Shown here: positions 23,212 to 28,688 of the stretch, piece after piece
How the letters are laid out: every line of letters begins with the position of its first letter
How positions within the stretch are numbered: position 1 is the stretch's first letter
Source of the DNA: JBDTMT01 sp033764095
GTDB taxonomy: Bacteria; Desulfobacterota; Binatia; HRBIN30; CADEER01
Reading direction: 5' to 3'
Assembly: GCA_033764095.1 (NCBI GenBank)
Contig: JANRJF010000058.1
Span: 1-28,688, forward strand
Length of the DNA stretch: 28,688 bases
Position numbers and translations under genes: made by a program
Notes under the pieces: generated by a model
The model's input: only the letters and a program-made list of their open reading frames with translations
Databases searched by the model: none
Told to the model about the DNA's origin: nothing

Positions 23212-24059
23212 GGGAGTCTCGCTTGTTGGACGTACGAGGCGATGGCCTTGCTGGCCCCGAAACGGCAGCGACCGTAACTAGGCCAGTCATTCAAGTCAAT
23301 CAGCCATAAGTTGCCGTCGCGCTCGCGCACGACATCGCCGCCGAACACTTCTAACTGCAGAGACGCGGCCCCCGCCGCGGCGAGTGTTTCCATGGCCTCG
23401 CGCGTCGCGTTGTCGAGTTGCGCCGGCCCGCCATCGGCGCCGTAGGCGGCGAAAAAGCTGCGGCCGTGCACGGCGTAGAACTTGATCACCTCGCCCTCGA
23501 CGTGGCGCTGCACGCAGGCGACGCCGACGCCGCGGCGCGCGAAGGCGGCGAGCGCGGCGCGCGCCGCGCCGCGCTCGGCGACGCGCACGACGTCGTCGGG
23601 CTCGGTGGCGTGCACGTCGCCGCGTTTCACCCAGGCCCCGGCATCGACCCAATCGGGCAGCGCGGCGTCGTCGTCGCTCGCCACGATGACGCTCTGTGGA
23701 TGGCGCACGCCGTCGCGGGCGAAGGCGGCGAGCATGCGGCGGCGATGCGCGTTCTCGATCCCGGCGACGCAGTTGATGACGCGTATGCCGCGCCGCTCCC
23801 AGTCGCGCAGCGTCGCCAGCGCCGCCGGACCCTGCGCCATGGCGAACACCACCGGCGCCGGCGACTCGGCCGGCAACGGCTCATCGGCGTCGAGCACCGC
23901 GACGCGATGCGCGGCGCCGAGGTGCGCGGCGACGGCGTCGAGGATGGCACGGTCGTCGGCGACCTTGCCCGGGGAGTAGACGCGCTCGCGCGCGACGCCG
24001 ACGAAATCGAAGCGATGAGCGATGAGCGATGAGCGATGAGAGGCGGCGTCGGATGGCAT
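23208..24059 (-). CDS. ATP-grasp domain protein resembling inositol-phosphate kinases
   Basis: A 283-residue protein. I infer an ATP-grasp fold from Lys145 (WVKRGDVHA), the segment VACVQRHVEGEVIKFYAVHG (residues 181-199) and the metal-binding end LEVFGGDVVRERDG then LWLIDLNDWPSYG (Asp242, Asp255, Asn257). The last two segments are strikingly like plant and animal inositol-1,3,4-trisphosphate 5/6-kinase (FKVYVVG and IDINYFP motifs), although RimK-like ligases also share them. So either a polyol kinase or a ligase is possible. The ATG at 24059 lacks a clear ribosome binding site and sits 11 bases after the nucleotidyltransferase stop; its residues 9-16 (RSSLIAHR) come from the heptamer repeat. 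Confidence 0.78.
   Translation of the reverse strand: MPSDAASHRSSLIAHRFDFVGVARERVYSPGKVADDRAILDAVAAHLGAAHRVAVLDADEPLPAESPAPVVFAMAQGPAALATLRDWERRGIRVINCVAGIENAHRRRMLAAFARDGVRHPQSVIVASDDDAALPDWVDAGAWVKRGDVHATEPDDVVRVAERGAARAALAAFARRGVGVACVQRHVEGEVIKFYAVHGRSFFAAYGADGGPAQLDNATREAMETLAAAGAASLQLEVFGGDVVRERDGNLWLIDLNDWPSYGRCRFGASKAIASYVQQARLP
24012..24040. repeat. Heptamer tandem repeat (GCGATGA, four units) inside a coding N-terminus
   Basis: Four tandem copies of GCGATGA at 24012-24039. On the minus strand they are TCATCGC and encode SSLIAHR, near the start of the ATP-grasp protein. Shorter sibling at 16706-16726. Confidence 0.85.
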
Positions 24060-24070
24060 CGTGTCGTGGG

Positions 24071-24781
24071 CTAGGCGGAGAAGCGGCGGACGAATTCGGT
24101 GGCGGCGGCGATGTCCTGCGGGCGGTCGACGTCGAGCGTCTTGCCGGCCGGCGCGCCGGCGATGGCATAGCCGCGCGCCAGCAGGTGGGCGAGGAACTGG
24201 CGCAGGGCGGTGAAGCGCGCCGCGCGCGCCGCCTCGATCTCGGCGAAGATGCGCGGCGAGAACACGTAGAAGCCGGCGGTGACGTAACGGCTGCCCTGTG
24301 CGGCGGGGCCGATCGCGGTGACGCGCGCGGCGTCATCGAGCGCGGCATAGAGCGGCTTCTCGTCGTCGATATGGTCGGTGAGCGCCAGCACCGCGTCGGC
24401 GTCGGGATGGCCCGCCGCGGCGGCGAGGAAGTCGCGCAGCACGCGCGGCGGGAACAGCGCGTCGACGGTGAGCAGCAGGAAGCGTTCGTCCTGCAGGTGC
24501 GGCGCCAGGCTGAAGAGGCTCTCCATCGAGCTCGGCGTGGTACGCCGCACGATGGTCAACCGCGGCGCGCCGGCGCGCGCGCGGCAGTGCGCCGCCACCG
24601 CGTCGGCGGGCGGCTCGGCGTTGAAGATGCACGCCGCCGACTCGATGCCGGCGGCGGCGATCGCGTCGAGCACGTGGTCGACCAGTGGCTTGCCCGCCAC
24701 CTCGATCAGCGGCTTCGGCGTGGTGATCCCGGCGGCGAGCAGGCGCTCGCCGGTGCCGGCGGCGATGACCCCGGCTTTCAT
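24071..24781 (-). CDS. Sugar/polyol-phosphate nucleotidyltransferase
   Basis: A 236-residue NTP transferase. The nucleotide loop AAGTGER (residues 7-13), TPKPLIEVAGKPLVDHVLDA (Lys23) and LLLTVDALF (metal-binding Asp) are intact, as is DVDRPQDIAAA at the C-terminus. Short stand-alone members of this family include cytidylyltransferases for inositol phosphate and choline phosphate, and other polyol phosphates. Since the fused domain in the CDP-alcohol transferase has lost its loop, this enzyme is the likely source of an activated headgroup. The ATG at 24781 follows GAG; a TTG one codon earlier is possible. The stop is 11 bases from the ATP-grasp start. Confidence 0.88.
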   Translation of the reverse strand: MKAGVIAAGTGERLLAAGITTPKPLIEVAGKPLVDHVLDAIAAAGIESAACIFNAEPPADAVAAHCRARAGAPRLTIVRRTTPSSMESLFSLAPHLQDERFLLLTVDALFPPRVLRDFLAAAAGHPDADAVLALTDHIDDEKPLYAALDDAARVTAIGPAAQGSRYVTAGFYVFSPRIFAEIEAARAARFTALRQFLAHLLARGYAIAGAPAGKTLDVDRPQDIAAATEFVRRFSA

Positions 24782-24788
24782 CAAGATC

Positions 24789-24868
24789 TCACCACAGAGT
24801 CACAGAGCCACAGAGTGAGCTTCACAAAGACTTTCATCAGTCTCCGTGCCTCTGTGCCTCTGTGGTGA
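24789..24868. repeat. ACAGAG intergenic inverted repeat
   Basis: TCACCACAGAGTCACAGAGC (24789 on) and its partner ending CTCTGTGGTGA (24842-24868) form an imperfect 27-base inverted repeat with a 26-base loop. Each arm holds tandem CACAGAG units. The right arm is read as the C-terminal residues (DFTTEAQRHGD) of the HAD protein. Elements with this ACAGAG sequence are widespread in bacterial genomes from general knowledge. Confidence 0.85.
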
Positions 24869-25535
24869 AGTCTTCGAGGCTCGCCAGGGAACTGATCACT
24901 ATGTCGGCGTCCGGATCGCTGACCATGCCGCGGTCGGCGGGCACCAGCCAGGCGGTGCGCAGACCCAGGGCGCGGGCGGCGCGCACGTCGCGTTCATGTG
25001 AGTCGCCGACGTGCATGGTCCGCGCCGGCGCGGTGCCGAGGGCGGCGAGGGCGTGGTCGAAGATGCGGCGATCGGGCTTCATCGCGCCGACCCGGTTCGA
25101 GTCGGCGACCACGCGCAGCAGCGGCGCGAAGCCGGCGTCGGCGAGAATGCGGCCGACGTTGCCGTAGAAGTTCGACACCACGCCGAGGCGATGCCGCGCC
25201 GCCAGGCGCTCCAGCACGGCGCGGCTCGCTGTCAGCGCCGCCTCGGTGTCGGCGACGAAGGCGTCGATCAGGCGTTGGCGCAGGCGGATGTTCTCGATGC
25301 CGAGCCGCTCGTGCTGCACCGCGACGTGGAAGCGCAGCAGGTCGCCGAGCGACATCTCCGCCACCAGCGGATCGGCGTAGGCGGCCTCGTCGGCGGCGTA
25401 GAAGGCCGGCTTCAGGCGATCGATCGGGATCGGTGCCCCGGCGGCGGCGTAGAGCCCGACGAAGCGGTCGAGCCAATGGCTGGCCGGCCCGTCGAGCGTG
25501 CCGCCGTAGTCGAACAGGATCGCGTCGAGCTCCAC
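24837..25535 (-). CDS. HAD-superfamily hydrolase
   Basis: A 232-residue HAD hydrolase, first gene of the eight-gene operon. Motif I is FDYGGTLD (nucleophile Asp9, while the usual second Asp of DxD is Gly11), motif II is VVSNF, motif III is KPDRRIF and motif IV is HVGDSHERDV. A helical cap lies between motifs I and II. Loss of the second Asp is seen in some HAD branches but weakens a plain phosphatase call. The GTG at 25535 has no strong ribosome binding site. The last 11 residues come from the ACAGAG repeat, so the native C-terminus may have been replaced. It could dephosphorylate a headgroup intermediate. Confidence 0.87.
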   Translation of the reverse strand: MELDAILFDYGGTLDGPASHWLDRFVGLYAAAGAPIPIDRLKPAFYAADEAAYADPLVAEMSLGDLLRFHVAVQHERLGIENIRLRQRLIDAFVADTEAALTASRAVLERLAARHRLGVVSNFYGNVGRILADAGFAPLLRVVADSNRVGAMKPDRRIFDHALAALGTAPARTMHVGDSHERDVRAARALGLRTAWLVPADRGMVSDPDADIVISSLASLEDFTTEAQRHGD

Positions 25536-25573
25536 CGGCGGATGAAACGCCGCCCCCGAGCGACGGTCAAGTA

Positions 25574-25598
25574 GCCGGCCGACCGCGTGCCGGCCGGC
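25574..25598. repeat. 25-base palindromic repeat, copy 3 (diverged)
   Basis: GCCGGCCGAC, CGCGT, GCCGGCCGGC: the same left arm as copy 1, a changed loop and one changed base in the right arm. It lies in the 162-base gap between the divergent HAD and glpD genes, a promoter-like place rather than a terminator-like one. GCCGGCCGGC recurs a little downstream. Confidence 0.7.
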
Positions 25599-25697
25599 TC
25601 CCCAGGGCAGGTCGGGGGCCGCCGGCCGGCGTGCGGGCGCTCGCCGCGATCACCGCGTTGACTTCGGCGATCGGGCGGTGAGACAGTGCCGAAGTTC

Positions 25698-27392
25698 ATG
25701 TCCCGGCCGGTCGAATTCTCCCACCGCACGCGCGCGCAGAACCTGCGCGAGCTGGCCGAACGGCGCTTCGACCTGCTGGTCATCGGCGGCGGCATCACCG
25801 GCGTCGGGGTGGCGCGCGACGCGGCGCTGCGCGGCCTGTCGGTGGCGCTGCTCGAGCGCCGCGACTTCGCCAGCGGCACCAGCTCGCGCTCCTCGAAGCT
25901 GATCCACGGCGGGCTGCGCTACCTGCAGCAGGCCGACGTCGGCCTGGTGCGCGAAGCGGCGACCGAGCGCTACGCGGTGCGCAAGCTGGCGCCGCACCTG
26001 GCGCGGCCGGTGCAGATGCTGTTCCCGATCTACAGCCGCGCCTCGTACGCCAAGATGAGCGCGGCGCTGTGGACCTACGACAAGCTGGCGAGCGTCTCCG
26101 ACGAGGAGCGCCACCGCATGCTGGGGCGCGAGGAGACGCTGGCGCTGGAGCCGCGCCTGCAGGCCGATCACCTGTATGCCGGCGGGCTCTACTACGAGTA
26201 CCTGACCGACGACGCGCGGCTGGTGATCGAGGTCGGCAAGGCGGCGGCGGCGCTCGGCGCCTGCCTGGCGACCTACTGCGAGGTGGAGCAGTTCCTGTTC
26301 GACGACGGGCGCAGCGTCGGCGTGGTGGCGCGCGATCAGCTCAGCGGCGAGACGCTGGAGGTGCGCGGCACGGCGATCGTCAACGCCGCCGGGCCGTGGG
26401 TCGACGCGGTGCGGCTGCTGAGCGAGACCGGCGACAAGCCGCGTCTGCGCCTGACCAAGGGCATCCATCTCGGCGTGCGGACCGAGCGCATCGGCCTGTC
26501 GCACATCGTGGTGATGAACGCGCGCGACAAGCGCGGCGTGTTCGCCATCCCGCGCGGCGCGGTGACCTACCTCGGCACCACCGACACCTTCTACGACAAG
26601 CCGGAAGACTATCCGTACGTCACGCTGGAGGACGTCGAGTACCTGCTCGACGCCGCCAACCGCACCTTTGCCGTCGAGCCGGCGCTGACGGCGGACGACG
26701 TCGTCAACGCCTGGGCCGGCCTGCGGCCGCTGCTGGCGCAGGAGGGCAAGTCGCCCTCCGAGCTGTCGCGCAAGGACGAGGTGATGGTGGCGGCGAACGG
26801 GCTGATCTCGGTCGCCGGCGGCAAGCTCACCACCTTCCGGCGCATGGCCGAGCGCGTCGTCGATCTCGCCTGCGAGCGCCTGCAGCAGGCCGGCGTGACG
26901 CTGCCGGCGCGTAAGGGCGCCAGCGACGCGGTCCCGCTCGGCAGCGCCGACACCGGCGACGACGTCGACGCCTACGCCCGCGGGCTCGCCGCGCGCTGGC
27001 CGACGGTCGGGGCCGACGTGGTCGAGCGCCTGGTGACGCTCTACGGCAGTCACGCCGAGCGCATGATCGACGCCATCGGCGCCGATCCGCAGCTCGGCGA
27101 GCGGCTCGACCCGCAGCGCGCGGTGACGCGCGCCGAGATCGAGTACGCGGTGCGCGAGGAGATGGCGTTGACGTTGGAGGACGTGCTGGAGCGGCGCTGC
27201 CGGCTGCTGCTGTGGGACACCGAGCTCGGCGCCAGCGTCGCCGAGGGCGCGGCGCGCATCCTGGCGGCGCGCCTGGGGTGGGACGAGGCGCGCCGGCGCG
27301 ACGAAGTGGCGCACTACCTGGCGCTGGTCGAGCGCCTGCAGCGCTTCGAGCCGGAGAGCGCGGACGACGCGGCGCGGGCGGCGCATGGCTGA
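25698..27392 (+). CDS. glpD: Glycerol-3-phosphate dehydrogenase (FAD)
   Basis: A 564-residue membrane-associated flavoenzyme that oxidises sn-glycerol 3-phosphate to dihydroxyacetone phosphate and feeds electrons to quinone. The dinucleotide-binding motif FDLLVIGGGITGVGVARDA begins near residue 24. SGTSSRSSKLIHGGLRYL, IVNAAGPWVDAV and VAGGKLTTFRRMAE are GlpD hallmarks, followed by the C-terminal DAO_C domain. A GTG at 25686 would add four residues. The stop overlaps the ATG of the next gene by eight bases, linking it to an alkyl-DHAP-synthase-like protein. The DHAP it makes is that enzyme's backbone precursor. Confidence 0.95.
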   Translation: MSRPVEFSHRTRAQNLRELAERRFDLLVIGGGITGVGVARDAALRGLSVALLERRDFASGTSSRSSKLIHGGLRYLQQADVGLVREAATERYAVRKLAPHLARPVQMLFPIYSRASYAKMSAALWTYDKLASVSDEERHRMLGREETLALEPRLQADHLYAGGLYYEYLTDDARLVIEVGKAAAALGACLATYCEVEQFLFDDGRSVGVVARDQLSGETLEVRGTAIVNAAGPWVDAVRLLSETGDKPRLRLTKGIHLGVRTERIGLSHIVVMNARDKRGVFAIPRGAVTYLGTTDTFYDKPEDYPYVTLEDVEYLLDAANRTFAVEPALTADDVVNAWAGLRPLLAQEGKSPSELSRKDEVMVAANGLISVAGGKLTTFRRMAERVVDLACERLQQAGVTLPARKGASDAVPLGSADTGDDVDAYARGLAARWPTVGADVVERLVTLYGSHAERMIDAIGADPQLGERLDPQRAVTRAEIEYAVREEMALTLEDVLERRCRLLLWDTELGASVAEGAARILAARLGWDEARRRDEVAHYLALVERLQRFEPESADDAARAAHG

Positions 27393-28688
27393 GTCGAACG
27401 CGGCACGCCTGCGCGCGGCGTTGGTCCGCACGCTCGATGCCTCGCGCGTCGTCTGGGACGATGCGACGCTGGCCGAGCACGCGCACGACACCTGGCCGCT
27501 CAGCCTGCTGCGCATCCATCAGCAGCGCCTCGCCACGCGTCCGGCGTGCGTCGTCAAGCCGGCAGACACCGGCGAGGTCGCCACGACGCTGCGCCTGGCG
27601 CACGAGCACCGCGTCGCGGTGGTGCCGTTCGGCGGCGGCTCCGGGGTCGGCGGCGGCGTGCTGCCCGACGGCGAGACGATCGTCGTCGACATGCGCGCCA
27701 TGGACCAGATCCTCGAGCTCAACGAGACGGCGCTGCAGGTGCGCGTGCAGGCCGGCATGTACGGGCACCTCTACGAAGAGGCGCTGCAGGCGCGCGGCTA
27801 CTCGATGGGCCACTGGCCGCAGTCGGTGGCGCTGTCGACGGTCGGCGGCTGGGTGGCGACGCGTGCCGCCGGGCAGTACTCGACGCGCTACGGCTCGATC
27901 GAGGACATGCTGCTCGGGCTGGAAGCGGTGCTGGCCGACGGACGCGTGGTCCGCATCAAGTCGACGCCGCGCCGTTCCGCCGGTCCCGATCCGCGCCATC
28001 TCTTCCTCGGCGCCGAGGGCACCGCCGGGATCGTCACCGAGGCGACATTCAAGATCTTCCCGCTGCCCGAGAGCCGCCGCGTGCTGACCTTCGCCTTCCC
28101 CGACTTCGATTCCGGCCTGGAGGCGATTCGCGACATCACGCGCGCCGGCTGGCGCCCGCCGGTGCTGCGGCTCTACGACGCGATGGAGACCGGCCGGCAC
28201 TTCGGCCAGTGGCAGCAGGAGGACCGCTGCTTCCTGCTCATCCTCACCGAGGGACCGGCGGCGCTCACCGCGGTCGAGGCCGATGCCTGCGCCGCCGCCT
28301 GCCGGGCGCACGGCGGCGAAGCGGTCGGCGAGGCGCCGGTGCAGCACTGGCTGCACGAGCGCAACAACGTCCCGTCGCTGATGTCGTTCGTCGAGCGCGG
28401 CTTCGTGCTCGACACCATCGAGGTGGCGGTGGAGTGGGACCGCATCCACACGCTCTACGCCGACGTCACCGCGGCGATGCGCACGGTGAAGAACCTGATC
28501 GTGATCTCCGGCCACACCTCGCACGCCTACGCGCAGGGGACCAACATCTACTTCACCTTTGTCGCCAAGCCGGAGGATCCCGCCGACGCCGAGCCGACCT
28601 ACCTGGAGTGCTGGAAGCAGGCGATGGATGCGACGCTGCGCGTCGGCGGCACCATCTGCCATCACCACGGCATCGGCCGCCTGCGCGC
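27385..28688 (+). CDS. Alkyl-DHAP synthase-like FAD-binding oxidase (incomplete at window end)
   Basis: A FAD_binding_4 (vanillyl-alcohol-oxidase family) enzyme, with 434 codons visible. The FAD loop VVPFGGGSGVGGG is at residues 79-91 and the second FAD segment is STVGGWVATRAAGQYSTRYG. The tail has ICHHHGIG with three histidines at 426-428, matching the histidine loop of alkyldihydroxyacetonephosphate synthase that swaps the acyl chain of acyl-DHAP for a fatty alcohol. Bacterial glycolate or lactate oxidases share the FAD motifs but not usually the HHHG loop. Overlap with glpD (eight bases) supports a DHAP-linked role. The C-terminus is outside the window. Confidence 0.87.
   Translation, partial: MAESNAARLRAALVRTLDASRVVWDDATLAEHAHDTWPLSLLRIHQQRLATRPACVVKPADTGEVATTLRLAHEHRVAVVPFGGGSGVGGGVLPDGETIVVDMRAMDQILELNETALQVRVQAGMYGHLYEEALQARGYSMGHWPQSVALSTVGGWVATRAAGQYSTRYGSIEDMLLGLEAVLADGRVVRIKSTPRRSAGPDPRHLFLGAEGTAGIVTEATFKIFPLPESRRVLTFAFPDFDSGLEAIRDITRAGWRPPVLRLYDAMETGRHFGQWQQEDRCFLLILTEGPAALTAVEADACAAACRAHGGEAVGEAPVQHWLHERNNVPSLMSFVERGFVLDTIEVAVEWDRIHTLYADVTAAMRTVKNLIVISGHTSHAYAQGTNIYFTFVAKPEDPADAEPTYLECWKQAMDATLRVGGTICHHHGIGRLR

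Noticed and set aside
25658..25686. TTGACT followed 17 bases later by AGACAG as a glpD promoter
   Set aside because: The -35 half is good but the -10 half is poor; not strong enough to list as a feature.
25650..28668. Two overlapping minus-strand open frames of over 600 residues
   Set aside because: Antisense to glpD and the alkyl-DHAP-synthase-like gene; composition typical of shadows.
1..28688. CRISPR arrays, tRNA or rRNA genes, prophage or insertion sequences
   Set aside because: No regular spacer-repeat series, no cloverleaf or rRNA-like stretch, no transposase or integrase reading frame was seen.

Overview
The window is very GC-rich, densely coded bacterial chromosome. Direct evidence for a free-living, aerobic, Gram-negative-like lineage comes from RecA, a PilT-type retraction ATPase, a probable F420-dependent luciferase-like oxidoreductase, an acyl-CoA dehydrogenase and a ChbG/HpnK-type protein. 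An uncultivated deltaproteobacterium-like lineage such as Binatota/Desulfobacterota_B would fit the gene mix and the intergenic repeats. That placement is inference; no rRNA is present to fix it. Codon bias produces many long false reading frames opposite the real genes.

Layout. Positions 1-4758, all on the minus strand, hold a small gene with a possible operator, then pgpA, cinA, thpR, recA and the start of pilT. Positions 4987-10816 hold an MmgE/PrpD protein, a coupled acyl-CoA dehydrogenase and metallo-beta-lactamase-fold pair, a 78-residue protein overlapping an orphan membrane histidine kinase, and a Nudix hydrolase. Positions 10872-17623 hold a doubtful small gene, a gamma-glutamyltransferase-like protein, a secreted subtilase with a small secreted partner, a luciferase-like oxidoreductase coupled to a flavin reductase, and a small HNH nuclease.

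The most interesting part is 17762-25535, an eight-gene minus-strand operon. In transcription order it encodes a HAD hydrolase, a sugar/polyol-phosphate nucleotidyltransferase, an ATP-grasp protein resembling inositol-phosphate kinases, a class III aminotransferase, a Gfo/Idh dehydrogenase, a DIPP-synthase-like CDP-alcohol phosphotransferase with a degenerate nucleotidyltransferase domain, a YbhN/HpnL-type membrane protein and a ChbG/HpnK-type deacetylase. The last six genes are joined by five consecutive 4-base stop/start overlaps. Together they look like a dedicated route to an amino-polyol or aminocyclitol phospho-headgroup, its transfer to a lipid or solute, and its translocation and trimming. 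I do not recognise this set as a described pathway. Divergent from it are glpD and a partial alkyl-DHAP-synthase-like gene, which suggest ether-lipid backbone synthesis next door.

The spaces between genes carry several different short repeat families: a 25-base palindrome in three copies, a C6/G6 hairpin pair, an ACAGAG inverted repeat, an AGGATGGGG cruciform, a 21-base perfect inverted repeat and heptamer tandem repeats. In several places these elements form gene starts, stops or overlaps.
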